Made by a program: the position numbers and the translations under genes. 64,000 nucleotides of DNA, from positions 8,828,504 through 8,892,503 of the forward strand of contig OZ023212.1 of NCBI GenBank assembly GCA_963995525.1, read 5' to 3'. How positions within the stretch are numbered: position 1 is the stretch's first letter; every line of letters starts with the position of its first letter. Under the pieces are notes generated by a model that was not told the DNA's origin, did no database searches, and was given only the letters and a program-made list of their open reading frames with translations. The DNA is from Escarpia spicata (Eukaryota > Annelida > Polychaeta > Sabellida > Siboglinidae). Below are positions 38,701-49,963 of the stretch, piece after piece.

Positions 38701-41427
38701 TAATAAATCATTCTCAGTATAAATGTATCAGGCAATTGTTATAAATCTTTTCATGTTATAAAAATCGTCTGATAAAATAATACAGGGAGTGATTTATGAC
38801 ATCAGTGTGGAAAAAGTCAATGAAAATGAAGTAGTTTGAACAACAAGAATTGATGGATCCAATATGTTGCAGTTTGCATAAGTCAGTTTGTTACTTTATG
38901 TGTGAATGAAGACACGCACTTTCACCTTTGGAATCCTTACATGTGAACACCGTCATAAAACAGTAGCACACGCGCATTCATCAAGGCATCATGCAACAAC
39001 TAAACCCTCAACACTTGGGTTTCATGGCAAAATGTGATATTTTAAACTCCAGTAAGGGTGAAATATATTCTAATGAGAGAACATTTTTGAATTTTCATCT
39101 ACAATAAAAATGTCAGTCTTTGTTACCAGTTCTACATTATAATTATATTTGTATCTACATTTTATTTATTTTGTATATCTATTAACTCTACTTCTACAAA
39201 AGAACTGTGGTGGTACATTTCGTGTGGAATGGCACAAGCGAAATAGATGCGAACTACATCACGTGTGCCACGCGAAATTGCACATAATTACCAGTTCATA
39301 TGCTTTGCACAGATGTTTTTCTCAGAAACAAAGTTGAATTTATCTCTCGTTTTTGCCCTAAAACTCTTCTCATCTTGATGGACAACGCAAGTGCAATAAC
39401 ATGAAACTATGAGAGTGATGAGAATGTGTGTCATCTCACCGGAGTGGCTCGTTGAACCTGATGGTGGCGGCCGAATGGAAGACAATGTGGATGTTCTCCT
39501 CGAGTGTGGCGCGGTCCTCGTCACTCATGCCCAGGTTGTCCTCCATGATGTCTCCACTCACCAGGTGCACCTTGTCCATGAAGTCTGGCTGTGCCGTCCG
39601 CAGCTTGTCGTATAACTGGATAACATAACAGCAGCTTGTCGAATAACTGGATAACATAACAGCAACTTGTCGAATAACGGGATAACACAACAGCAGCTTG
39701 TCAAATAACAGCACAATATAACAAGTGATACATACGATACATGTCATTATTCTGTGTCAGATTAATGCAAGAGTAGTGTACATTCACTTCATTAATTGAT
39801 TTTTCTATTTTGCTCCAGAATTAAATCGGTTAACAGTTTGTCTGATGAGTGTACCAAAACCACATACATAAAAGTTGTAAATGAGCTTGAAAGTTGTAGT
39901 GGATACTGTGTAGGTTTGCTTTGTTGCAAAAATAATTTGAAATGTGATGATCAAAAAATCAAACTGAGGAGTCACCTTTAAATTTTAGCCATTGAATAAG
40001 TGGCCTAACTTGTTCACTTGTGGAATTACACTAAGTTACTAATAAGTGTTTAAATACAAATTTGGTGTCTGTATTGCCATGTAATGTGAAGAAGGGGTAA
40101 GCAAACAAAATGTCAGTATGCGATTCCATTCCACCATCTCGACATTCTTATTTCTGAGCTTTTTGGTTTGATGGGCGGGGGCAACAAATTACGCAGTGGG
40201 CACCTTTCCCCTCACACCCTATTATCATCGACACAAAATAATATTAAGTACTCAGTACTTTTAGAAACACAGTGTAACAAACAGCAAATACACTGTCAGT
40301 TATATTGATCAGTACAACAACCATCCACTCATTTATTATCTCCAGATGGGATGGTTGTAATTCATTGCTGTTCGACATTAACAAGAGTCAGCTATGTGTA
40401 CCGCAGTGCATTTAGAACATAACCACTCATCTAATCACATGAACAAGGAAACATGGGCTTGTAACACCGTTCCTGTGGCTGCCTATCAGAGAAAGAATCA
40501 CATTTATGATTCGTATCATCATATCACCTTCAAGCCACTCGACCGACTTTTACCTCCCTTCATATCAAAGCTTCTCAATGATTATCAACAGAGACGTGCA
40601 CACAACAATCAAATTCTGTGGGTTTATTGACTGTGTCAGTAAATGACTCAAAACATTCAGATGTTGTGCCTTCTATAAAGCAGCACCAGTACTTTAGAAC
40701 AATCTATCTTAGTCTGTCAGAAAGTATACTACTGTGTCTTTTAAGACACAATGAAGACATACTTTCGTTAAATAGAGATCTATTTATTTGTAGTTGTATA
40801 CTGCTTGTCTCAAATGACTCTATTATTACTGAAAAGTACAGATGATAATGACAAGGGAGTTTTTCTGTGTTATTTGCGACACAAAGAATTTAATTTCTTT
40901 TTCATCATTTAAATGTTTCATTTACATCGAGAATGTTATTTAAAATGCTAGTTAGGAGTATGTTCCCTAAGTAGTTTTTTAGCAACACATTTTTAAAGAA
41001 GACACTGCCAAAACCGATTACTCCATCTGCAATGATTGTTTCTTGTATTTTATGTAAATTTATATATATATATATGCAAATATTCTAAATGTGTAAATTT
41101 AAAAAATAAACATTTATGAAGACTGAAATATCTGACAACACAGTGCATGTCTTACCTACTCAAAGTTATGAAAAAGAAATTCTTCATGGCACAAATTCCA
41201 CGGAATCGCCCTACACTCAAGTCTGACTCAATACTAACCCTCTGTTCAAAGAGACTCTCGAGCCTTTCGTGTGGCGTGAGTCCTTTCTTCGGGCGCACCA
41301 GAACATAGATGGCATTGATGTCGGGACAGCTTCGCAGCAACTTCTCCAGCAGTACTTTGCCGATGAAGCCTGTGCCACCCGTCACAAACAGGTTCTTTCC
41401 CGTGTAGAACTCAGCGATGTTCATCAT
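26577..41427 (-). CDS. FAR1-like: Fatty acyl-CoA reductase, paralogue A (complete, 11 coding exons, 515 aa)
   Basis: The eleven exons sum to 1548 nt with every intron GT-AG and in phase: 515 residues plus TAG, the same length as vertebrate FAR1/FAR2. The enzyme reduces C16-C18 acyl-CoA to fatty alcohol with two NADPH, feeding ether-lipid (plasmalogen) or wax synthesis. Family members are tail-anchored in peroxisomes. The Rossmann loop [10 protein letters not shown] is at residues 15-24, [10 protein letters not shown] at 149-158, and the YxxxK catalytic pair (Tyr204, Lys208) in [17 protein letters not shown] follows, then [28 protein letters not shown] and the C-terminal FAR_C domain from about residue 350. 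Two hydrophobic stretches (about 470-485 and 493-508) form the C-terminal anchor. The first of two adjacent ATGs is chosen because it gives numbering collinear with human FAR1. The upstream acceptor (TCTCTAG at about 41440) shows a non-coding 5' exon. Tandem to FAR-B and divergent from CCDC91. Confidence 0.96.
27473..27600 (-). CDS. FAR1-like: FAR-A coding exon 10
   Basis: Acceptor TTGCAG|AAATTC, donor CAAGAA|GTGAGT, 128 nt. It encodes [19 protein letters not shown], then [20 protein letters not shown], the conserved end of the FAR_C domain. Confidence 0.94.
27711..27930. repeat. Dispersed repeat copy in FAR-A intron 9
   Basis: It starts CCGGAGACTGTTTCACTAAG and carries AGTCTTCAGTATACAAAATC and TTCTAAAGAACAGCATTGGG, matching the family seen at 37441. 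The left end is the inverted form of that copy's right end. Confidence 0.7.
28884..29013 (-). CDS. FAR1-like: FAR-A coding exon 9
   Basis: Acceptor TTGTAG|ACTGGT, donor CAGAAG|GTAGGG, 130 nt, ending in phase 0. It encodes [33 protein letters not shown] and MSAEDQK, typical of the FAR_C domain. Confidence 0.94.
29591..29680 (-). CDS. FAR1-like: FAR-A coding exon 8
   Basis: Acceptor TTTCAG|GGTGCT, donor CCAAG|GTCAGT, 90 nt. It encodes [20 protein letters not shown] and [11 protein letters not shown], corresponding to the family YHYWIAVSHKAPAFLYD segment at the start of the FAR_C domain. Confidence 0.93.
30027..30108 (-). CDS. FAR1-like: FAR-A coding exon 7
   Basis: Acceptor TTCCAG|AGGGAA, donor AGCAG|GTACGG, 82 nt. 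It encodes [20 protein letters not shown] and KCNLTKS, matching the family [20 protein letters not shown] region. Confidence 0.94.
30283..30332. repeat. Perfect 24-bp inverted repeat with 2-base loop
   Basis: Arms CTAAAAACAAGTTGCACAAT+GGGC and the exact reverse complement, separated by TC, inside FAR-A intron 6. There is no mismatch over 24 pairs. The near absence of a loop argues against a microRNA precursor and suits a young palindromic duplication or a minimal foldback element. Confidence 0.9.
30341..30391. repeat. 25-bp direct duplication in FAR-A intron 6
   Basis: GAAATGACCAAAATAACACA followed by ATTTG occurs twice in tandem, almost directly after the perfect hairpin at 30283-30332. Confidence 0.85.
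30699..30888 (-). CDS. FAR1-like: FAR-A coding exon 6, with acceptor repeated in a 58-bp minisatellite
   Basis: Acceptor GTGTAG|GCCGGC, donor GAAATGG|GTAAGG, 190 nt, phase 0 in and 1 out. It encodes [34 protein letters not shown] and [11 protein letters not shown]. About 15 decayed copies of the acceptor and first exon bases lie immediately upstream. Confidence 0.95.
30889..31768 (-). repeat. 58-bp minisatellite repeating the FAR-A exon 6 acceptor
   Basis: About 15 copies fill the exon-proximal 0.9 kb of FAR-A intron 5. On the gene strand each unit holds a GT-rich tract ending TGTTGTGTAG|GCTGGCAAGGGGTTG, the second part being the first 14-15 bases of exon 6 (exon: GCCGGCAAGGGGTTG). Two copies close to the exon (about 30990-31070) have lost the AG (GTTGGTTG instead of GTTGTGTAG); the distal copies are nearly identical to one another. 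Confidence 0.95.
33720..33764 (-). CDS. FAR1-like: FAR-A coding exon 5 (45-nt microexon)
   Basis: Acceptor GTGCAG|GGTTGG and donor ATAGCA|GTAAGT enclose 15 codons, [15 protein letters not shown], one of the most conserved FAR motifs. Both boundaries are phase 0, so skipping would delete the motif without shifting frame. Confidence 0.94.
34416..34893. mobile_element. Foldback/MITE element in FAR-A intron 4
   Basis: The left arm (34416-34578) and right arm (34727-34893) are imperfect inverted copies over about 165 bp. TTGTTGAAATTCTGGCCA at the left end mirrors TGGCCAGAATTTCAACAAA at the right end. The centre holds 2.5 copies of a 16-bp GACGTACGCAGACTGT repeat (34616-34655). Short frames in both arms are mirror translations of one sequence, not genes. 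Confidence 0.8.
34968..35145 (-). CDS. FAR1-like: FAR-A coding exon 4 (catalytic Tyr/Lys)
   Basis: Acceptor TTCAG|GTGGAT, donor CTACCG|GTGAGA, 178 nt. It encodes [16 protein letters not shown], then [11 protein letters not shown] with catalytic Tyr204 and Lys208, and [16 protein letters not shown]. Confidence 0.95.
37285..37440. mobile_element. 156-bp MITE with 16-bp perfect terminal inverted repeats
   Basis: GGCCGGTTTCATGAAG at 37285-37300 is exactly inverted at 37425-37440, with no coding content between. CTGG flanks both ends (37281-37284 and 37442-37445, one base offset on the right), a possible target-site duplication. Confidence 0.8.
37441..37556. repeat. Dispersed repeat copy (family also at 2931 and 27711)
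   Basis: Shares AGTCTTCAATACACAAGATC, TTTAAAGAACAGA and CTTATGAGCTCATGAGTATC with the copies at 27820-27930 and 2931-3015. It ends TATCTTAGTGAAACTGTCCC, the inverse of the start of the 27711 copy, so the full family has terminal inverted repeats. Confidence 0.7.
37575..37754 (-). CDS. FAR1-like: FAR-A coding exon 3
   Basis: Acceptor TTTCAG|CCTGGC, donor ATCGG|GTGAGT, 180 nt, phase 2 in and 2 out. It encodes [34 protein letters not shown] and [16 protein letters not shown]. This region is split by an extra intron in FAR-B. Confidence 0.95.
39440..39615 (-). CDS. FAR1-like: FAR-A coding exon 2, with acceptor inside a 31-bp repeat
   Basis: Acceptor ATCCAG|TTATAC, donor CTCCG|GTGAGA, 176 nt, phase 0 in and 2 out. 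It encodes [21 protein letters not shown] and [15 protein letters not shown]. The acceptor and first 15 exon bases recur upstream in a short tandem array. Confidence 0.94.
39601..39725 (-). repeat. 31-bp tandem repeat containing the FAR-A exon 2 acceptor
   Basis: Units begin at about 39601, 39632, 39663 and 39694. On the gene strand each has GTTATCCAG| followed by TTAT(A/T)CGACAAGCTG, the first 15 bases of exon 2. The third unit reads ATCCCG instead of ATCCAG and the fourth is degenerate. Confidence 0.93.
41239..41427 (-). CDS. FAR1-like: FAR-A coding exon 1 (start codon)
   Basis: 63 codons beginning [12 protein letters not shown] and ending FEQR, phase 0. The exon itself begins at about 41435, after acceptor TCTCTAG, with eight untranslated bases. 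The donor is AGG|GTTAGT. It holds the NADPH-binding glycine loop and VLVRPKKG. Confidence 0.95.
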
Positions 41428-43402
41428 GGCTGATGCTAGAGACAGAAACAAGACTAGTCAGTGTCTTCATCATGGCGAACTGAACACGTCTATTGATTTA
41501 AAAGGTATTTATGCAATACCAAAAGATGGACAACTTGAAGCGACATGGAGTGAACAAACTTGCCCAAGCTTCTAAATGGCAGCAAGGATTTGAAAATGGA
41601 TTCTGCTGACTGACATTCCAGCGTTCTAACCACAGTATGCTATTGCACCACACAGTTATCATAAAGGGAAGGAGCAAGAACCAGTGGGTTAGAGGCAAAT
41701 CACAACCAGTCTGTGTCTACTTGTACAGGTTACATATTTACCACTGCTGTCAGATCTCACACTTCCCCTGACCCAATGTAAACATTAGGTAGAAGGTACC
41801 CACAGTTTTTCATCGTGGTGTGAATGAAATTGTCCTAGTTTTATAAAATATGAAGTGTATGAAGAGACCGCATGTGTACTCTGACCCCAGACAAAGTGTA
41901 CTCAAACCCAAAATTCACACTTGACAGTCCTACAGGGGCTTTATCGCTGAGCTACCGTACTCCACATCTTGGCTAGTAGGAACCAAACTGGGGAGAAAGT
42001 GTTTTAACCAATTATTTAGAAGATAACACTACAAATATTTATGATATTAAATACTTGGAACAATACAATCAACAGCATAACAAAATTGCTCTCCAGTTTA
42101 ACATAATGGCACTGACTGATCAAATGTAAATTGTAATGCATAATGCACATTCATACAACATTTATTAACGCTGTGTTATTATTTTACCATCAGTCAAAGC
42201 ACAGACAGTATCATGCATGTGACCAGTAACCACAACAAGGAAGTTGTTTACTTTTGGCACCATAATATTGACAACGGGTGGGCAGTGATCACTAGTCATG
42301 ACTCTCGTATCTTATAACCTGACTGTACTGGTTGAGAGATTACTGTGGGGTGTTTATCTTTTGCCCACGTCAAATTTGCTATTTGGCATACAATGAGGTT
42401 CATACCTCATATGCTTTCGTTTTGAATTGAAAAGGTTGATTTCAAGGAAGCTATTAGTGTTGTTCAATAAAAAAAATTACTCACAAATAGAACAAATGAT
42501 TAAATCTGTCTAAGCAGATATGGACATTTAGTCTTGCCAACCCTAATTTCAATGCATTTGCATACATGACCTTCCATATGCAACTATGATAATTACTATT
42601 ATAAATAATTATAAGTAATAACACTATTGTGTGCATTTACACAATTATTTTGGCAAAGATTCCTCTAGTGCATTAAATTACAACTGTACTACACAAGATT
42701 CATATACACAAGACCATGACAAATGAATGAAATCACAGGCCTTTATTGTGATTCACTGTAAAAAGATTACTTATTGCCACATTCAACTACAAGGGAGTGC
42801 TGGTAGGTTATGCTCAGGGCTATAAATACACATTGCTTTGGGCTATGAGTGACATCACAATGTCTGACACAGTATTTATACTTTGGACTATGTGTGCCTA
42901 GTGATGAATATTTGGAAATGTAGAAATTGTATAGAAATGTATTAAGATGTACGCAGTCTAGAGGCGTGGTAACATTAATCTGCCCTAACTCTACAAGTGA
43001 GCGGGTGTAATTTATTTTGTTTTGTGGAAGTCGCAGTTGAGACAAAGGAATTCAATAGAAGGTACACTATAATTCACATTCGGTAGGCTGAAAGAAAATG
43101 CTCATCCTGCTGAACTGACAGGCAGAACGTGGTTAGGTTACACTGACGTCTTTGTAGATTAGAGAGTCAGGAGGAGAAGGGGCGGCAAAACTCTCCACAG
43201 GGGCGATCGAAGATGTCTCTAGCATTACTTTAGAATCAAAATTACAACTTTAATATGGGACTGTTAGCCCATACTTTGTTTCTCTTAAAATTACCGGCCA
43301 CGTTTTATATTTGAAACGTAGAGACTCTGGAGGCGGCGGGAATGTAGTACGGCCAAATCCAGTCTTGATTTCATTTAGCTGATGAGTTAAAGCAGAACTT
43401 AC

Positions 43403-43600
43403 CTTATATCGACAACGTGTACGTGAAGTGTTCTATATTCTCCGTGAATAAATTTGACATTAAACTGGAATCCAGTTTTTCTACTTACCGACTATTCATA
43501 CAGACCTTTAGAATTTGGGGTGTAATTTAAGTTCGATTCTAGCAAGCGTGAACACCACTTACACAACACACCTGTGAGGTCGGACCTCACGTCGCACGCA
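43403..43600 (-). promoter_or_regulatory. Candidate FAR-A 5' non-coding exon and promoter region
   Basis: FAR-A coding exon 1 follows a splice acceptor, so a non-coding first exon must lie upstream. On the minus strand, TAAG|GTAAGT ends at 43403 and TCG|GTAAGT lies near 43488. Both are strong donors in a stretch (about 43100-43620) that is richer in C, G and CpG than its surroundings. Either could end the 5' UTR exon. No transcript evidence is available. Confidence 0.3.
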
Positions 43601-44579
43601 GCCCTGAAGGGGTCCAGACTTTACAACCTGTGGAATCTGACTGATTTATTACCATAGGGGTTTAGATATTCACACAAAGAATTCATACCCGGGGAATAAA
43701 AAACAACAAATTTGGTAATGTTATTTGTCTCGCACTGTTATTACACTGGCTTTTAAGTTTCAGTCTTATAAACAAATGTTTTGCTATTATAAAGCCAAAC
43801 TATAAAGCTATTGAATGTGGAGCTGAATAAATAAAATATTACAGGCTGCACTGTCTGATTTATTGCACAAATGTAATCAATTAGTTCTTTGTTGGTAATA
43901 GTACTTGGTTGGTGAATAATTTAACACATCAATTACCATTAGAATAATGCCTATCAGTAAATATCAATAAATTATAGACCTCGCCAGAGATAACCTTGAA
44001 TGGTACCTAGGTTGATATAGGAAATGCATGTTTACCGATGAAAACTGAGTGTCATCTTAATTATAATTATTATAACATAATTGATCAAGTTTATATACAA
44101 ATGACTAACAGTAACAATGTCTTCCGCTGAATAAAATAACAAATAATCTAGCCTAGATGCTAGATTAACCTGCTCACCAAACCTATTGAGATTTTAATCT
44201 GACTAAGCACAATGTACTGCATACCCAGACTGCTTTGGCGCATTTCATCCAATTAAACTAAGACCTGCCACAGCATGACAAATGAGGTGAATTGTTGATG
44301 CATGCTTCATGGAGTAGACTTCAAAGTGGTGACTCTGGCACCATAACTACTAAGCCAACAATAGCCAAGACTCATGCCTACCTAGCTCCACTTAGAGGCA
44401 CCAAACATGTTAGGACAACAGCCTGGTGGCGTGACATGACCAGTGTTGACCACACTGAATGGCAGACATCATGGCCTGAGAACTGTGACCAGCACATGTG
44501 TACAATGCAACAAGTAGCAATTTGAACAAGTATACTTATAATTCTTCCTACAGTGGATTGATTATAACAGTTGACTTGT

Positions 44580-45065
44580 CAGGCCATTTTCATTAAACCT
44601 TCTTCCAAGTTGATCTGTTTCCACACCGAACTGATGCCAAAAGCCAACCTGATTCCAAGCTGACTTGCCACCAGGATTGCCTGCCTCTAAGTTTATCTGT
44701 TTGAAGATCTGCTTCCAAGTTGACCTGCTTTCAACATGGCCTGCCATCAAGCACCAAGTATTAACCTGCTTCCAAGCTGCCCTGAATCCAAGATGACCTG
44801 CTTCCAAGTTGACCTGCCTCTAAGTTGACCTGCTTTTAAGTTGACCTGCTTCCAAGCCAACATGCTTCCAAACTAACCTTCTTCCAAATTGACCTTCTTC
44901 CAAGTTGAACTGCTTCCAAGCTGCCCTGCCAACAAGTTAACCCACCTCCAAGTTAACCTGCTTCCAAGCTGACCTGCCTCTAAGATGACCTGCCTCTAAG
45001 TTGACCAGCTTCCAAGTTGACCTGCCCCCACTGTTGACCTGCTTCCCGAATTACCTACTTTCCAG
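44580..45065. repeat. Degenerate 16-bp tandem repeat
   Basis: About 28 diverged units with the core CTTCCAAGTTGACCTG. Variation in unit length and many substitutions suggest an old array. It lies between the divergent FAR-A and CCDC91 genes. Confidence 0.85.
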
Positions 45066-45874
45066 TTGATGTACCTCCTATCTGACCAACAACCAGGCCG
45101 ACCGACTTCTCCCTCGCATTGCAACTACTCAATGTCTCAATTATTCAATGCAACAACCCACCTCATTTTATGTCTCCAATGCACACATTCCAAAAGTGCT
45201 ACCCTTAACTAGTTAACAGGTTTGTGTCAACAGCTGTAAATATCCATCTATGTTTTGTGATGTAGCAAGTGTTTTATATTAATATGATCGCATTATACCA
45301 AGCTATGTCCTGTGCACGTGCCATTGCGCCTGGATAGAAAAGCGACCTTCAATTAGAGTGTCCACGTGTACTGGCCTCACTGCTTGAGGAGTGGAAACAG
45401 AAAGATCACCACGACCACTCCAGATAATACCAGTGATTCCAGTGGGGTCAAATATGTATTTGATTTTATATATACAGATTGTTAACATTTGTAATGTATT
45501 TGACTTTTTCCAGAATTCATACTTGTATTTCATGCTCGTGTTGGTTAATTTTTGTCAAATACGTGCAAAATGCAGCAAGTTGTACTTCAGCTGCTTGAAA
45601 ATGCACAGTTTGGGATTTTAAATATTAGTAAATGCATACCTAGAACCTAAAGTAAAACTGCTTTTCATCATTTAATCAAAACAATAGAATCTCAACATTT
45701 TGTATAACTAGGTAGTAAAATGTAAAGAATATTTCTAACAAGTAAATTAAATAATAGTTAAATTAATTCATTTAAACATTTATAACATAATATTTACATG
45801 AGTATTTGTAGTTAATAAAACCTACCTTTTATGATATTTTAATTATTGAAGTAGTCCAGCGTTAATTACCCTGA

Positions 45875-45916
45875 GAAGCAAGGAGAGAGGGAGAGGGAGA
45901 GAGAGGAGAGAGCGAG

Positions 45917-45950
<34 letters not shown>
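45875..45950. repeat. GA microsatellite
   Basis: GA-rich run with a perfect (GA) core of about 30 bases. Confidence 0.95.
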
Positions 45951-45954
<4 letters not shown>

Positions 45955-48900
45955 AGACCATATTTCTACACTAGAAACATACTTATCGTCATACACCTGG
46001 TAAGATGATGGCTCAAAGCACGTAAGAGAATCTGCCGACTGGGAGCTTCGAAACTCATACACATCTGTCGTGGGCCCACAACCATCAATATATTATTTAG
46101 TAACAAAGAAGCTTCAGCAACTGTGAGCGCTACACAAGTGTGTAAAAAACTGTTTACCTTAATATTTACTTAAGAAATATATAAATCATACTATAGGGAT
46201 ACTACTACACCTGTATGGCTGTAAATATTTCAACTCTCCTACATACTGTACTAGCCTCTTTATGTAAAATCAACCTGTGTAGTGAATGCCACAGGACAAC
46301 ATTACAAATGGGTCATTAATATTAATCGTTATAAAAATATAAATACTGGTTACATCCTTATCAAGATGCCTCACCCAATTCAACTATGGTTGGAACTGTG
46401 TCATCCCAATATGTTTGTTTGTGCTTAAAATTAAACGTAAACCGTCTACGCTGGTTACCAATAACCAATTGTTGAAGCTGACAATACCAGTGGGATATAT
46501 CGACTCAGTCAGATAATTAATGACATTGCATCATGCAATCAATGAAATATTAACGAGACACTTTCATCATGCCTGTCTGGTTTACTCTGCTACATAATTA
46601 TGTATGCAGACATCAAAGAAAATGTACAATTTCATATTCAAATATCATAGCTTTATTTAGAGACCTGTCCATTTGTCTTTTGGACAGACAAAATCCATTT
46701 TGGATGGGGTGAAATTTGAGTTGATGGTGATGATGTCCTAGTGTTTGTCAAACTAAAGATTATTCACATATAAGTTTCATGTCCATTATGCTTTTAAAAT
46801 GTGTGTCAAATATGTGTACACCCCCAAGTGCAGATTATTGTGTACATATATTTATGTATAAACATTATAATGCGCATTTTGACTGGATTGTACATGTGCA
46901 TTCGCACATATATATAACAACATTTTTACTGGTACAAATGTGATCCTGCATATAAATCAGTTACAAATATAGGTCTGTAAAAAATTACGAACAGTTGTCA
47001 CATCCTTAGAATGGGGGTGTAACCGACATATTTTGAGCCAAGCTTCAGTGATATACATACATATTCAAATGACAGCTTTCCACTTTCAGCTTTCCACTTT
47101 ACATGTCAACCCGAGTTACGCAACCTAACAGTCTCACAGTGCACATACAAGACGTGAGGCTCAGACTTTTGGGCAAGCGTCCAATGCCACAAATATAACT
47201 AGCGTATAACTTTTTTGTGGTGTAGGCTGCTAAACCAAAGGTACTTTTCCTAATGGCAGCATAAGGAGTCAATTCTACCATAATCAACGGCAGATTTTAT
47301 TTGGAGTTACTTCTATAACATTCTAATTATAGTGATTTTATTAATTACAAAAGAGTTAAATGAACATTTATATTAATTTTCTGTCCCATGTCTTTCTGGT
47401 GAGTAATTATTAATTAAAAGAAAACCGATATTTAGTAAGTCTGTAAGGGTATATTGGCATCTGACTCTTGATATACATGAGGAAATAACACCATTATACA
47501 CAGTATAGATTAGCTGGGAACCCCTGAACAGCCTAGGGCACCATCTTGGTACTCCATTTCATTGAGACAGGATGGATCACATTTGAAAGCTGTTTGCCTG
47601 GTATAGCCTCACAAGTTAGAGGCTACACCAAATGTGCTAATCCCAGACTAAACTTCCTTGGAAGTTCCTCCTTTTATATGAAACACTGAATTATATGATT
47701 AGCTTTACGCCAACATGTAAATATGTCTGTCATCAACATACCAAGCTAAATGAAGTCAAGTTCTGCTAAATGCCCCCTATTGATGTAAATTTCACATTGT
47801 GAGATAATTCCAGTGTAAATTTGCATTCAAGCACAAGTATTATAAAATGCATTTAATCTATAAAACTGTTGCTAGTTCAGCCTAGTTAAGTTCTTGCATC
47901 TAGTCCTAGTGATGTAGTCTATGAAACATACATGGGTCAGTTGGCAGATCGAGAATCTGGTAAACACTTGTTTTTACTTATGAAAACTGGCAGAGAGTGT
48001 TCTCTCTTGGAAAACATGCTGAAAACACAACTTGTAAGACTATTAAATAGATTTAACTCGTAAAAGTATATATAATTTATTATAAATGATTAAGTGCTAG
48101 TTGGTTTAAGTTTTACCAAAAAGTTTGTTTTGACTAAACAAAACATGTTTGTTTGTCATGATTTCGCTATTTTTATGGCAAAAAACTGCATATTTTGGAT
48201 GGTAATAAGTATTGTTTACAATGCATCTTTGGAAAAACCATGCCACCCTATTCACAACCTTAGAAGCTATTAACCTTACTGTCTTCTATGTAGGGTATAA
48301 GTACGTCTATACTACAACTGTTCATCTACAACATTTAATTGACCAATAGGCAGTAGATAATTTGTCATCCCTGCATACAGACATGTCATCTAGCGTTGTG
48401 TGAAGAACAGCAATGAAGTTATACTCGATTCAATCCATACATGTACAATTTGGTAAAATATTTATAAAAATAAAATAAACAATATATAACATAACATAAC
48501 ATGAAAAGATCTAAAACCTGCTTAAAACTGTACACAATTAGTCCAAACACTCTGGTTATAAACGAGAGCTCTTCATTCAGTGCTAATCACATGGTGGCCT
48601 CATTAGGAACTACTCTAAAGTCACACTCTGTATCTAAAAGAAACATATTCCTAGCCCTAAACATACATGTAGTATTATGTACACATTCTTTTAATTACAG
48701 TAAGTCAGTAACAACACAAATTGAGGAAACTCCAGGTACATTTCACAACATGCTTACCCTAAATAATGCAAACATAATGTTACTTAAAACATTTGACTGG
48801 TGAGTCATTGTCATAATTTGTAAACCAAATACATTTACCACAGAACTTATTGAGTACACATTGGTACTTGTCTTTCTCCCCATACACAGGGGTTTTCTTC

Positions 48901-49559
48901 AAATTTTACAATTTTGTTCTCAAGAAAATCAACCTGGAATGCTAATATGACACAACCCAACCAGATTATGTATATTCTGTTACGTACAGCCTGGGTTTCT
49001 ACATACACGTGTCCTGTTACCAAGTAGCAAACCTGTAGAAATAAATGAACAGAGCTGCTATAGCCTCCATATATATATGCCTATTGTCTTACAATTACAT
49101 GTATGGTTATGCTGTAAACAGCCCTATTTTCAGGGCAAATGCTCCAGAGTGCTTTTCTGATGGTGTGTTTTACATACGGTAGACTAGCAGCTTTGTGAGA
49201 CCATGACAGGTTGCTAGTACACATTTACTGTGTTTAGATTAGCGTCAGGAGTGTTGTGCCAGTATATTCATGTGACACGCTCTGGCCATAGACCGATTTA
49301 CATAGTGCAGACTGGACGCCCAGTTTTTTATGCAGGCATCTTTTACGAGATTTAGATTTCACCAGATAATTTTTGTTAAGTACTTCACTCAATCAACTTT
49401 TCTAAGTTTGTTTGCAGAAATTTTGTACGGAATAAGTGTTAAATATTTAGTATGTATAGATATTTTATGGAATAATTTGATCAGATTTTGGTTAAAACGA
49501 TAAAACACGATTGGATATGGATGCACAATTTGTGCCCCCACCAATTTTTACATTTTACA

Positions 49560-49885
49560 ATTAAACAAGGAATTGGGGAACTGAAAATAAACCACACAAA
49601 CCCAACATCTCAAATAACAAATGAAGATGGAGAAAAAGCAAATATTCTTGCCGATTACTTCTCCAGTGTATTCACCAAAGAACAGTCAGAGCCAATACCA
49701 ACCATACCTAAAGTAAACAATAAACATGTGATGGACAAACTCAAAGTAACTGAAAATATAATATTACTAACGTAAAAACAACTTAATGTAAGCAAATCGC
49801 CTGGCCCAGATGTAGTAGGTGCCAGGCTACTAAATGAGTTGTCTGAAAGTATTTGTCAGCCCTTAAAACTAATTTTTGAAACATA
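49560..49885 (+). mobile_element. CR1/Jockey-like LINE, start of reverse transcriptase
   Basis: The frame reads EDGEKANILADYFSSVFTKE, then after a stop at about 49773 VSKSPGPDVVGARLLNELSE and CQPLKLIF. This is the conserved entry of a CR1/Jockey reverse transcriptase (family KSPGPDGI). It is broken by an internal stop and truncated at 49885 before an AT-rich segment. Confidence 0.88.
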
Positions 49886-49904
49886 ATGAAATAATTATAT
49901 ACAT

Positions 49905-49917
49905 ATAGATATTATAT

Positions 49918-49962
<45 letters not shown>
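49905..49962. repeat. TA/TG microsatellite
   Basis: TA runs followed by (TG)n, lying between the two parts of the broken LINE. Confidence 0.9.

Positions 49963-49963
<1 letters not shown>

Larger units (their letters stand above)
41440..49559. other. FAR-A upstream region and intergenic DNA
   Basis: Contains the candidate FAR-A first exon near 43400-43500, the 16-bp repeat and the GA microsatellite. No further coding exon recognised. FAR-A and CCDC91 point away from each other with about 10.3 kb between their start codons. Confidence 0.5.

Noticed and set aside
40394..40845. Two overlapping plus-strand frames in a FAR-A intron
   Set aside because: No motif, no splice support, and typical AT-rich intron composition.
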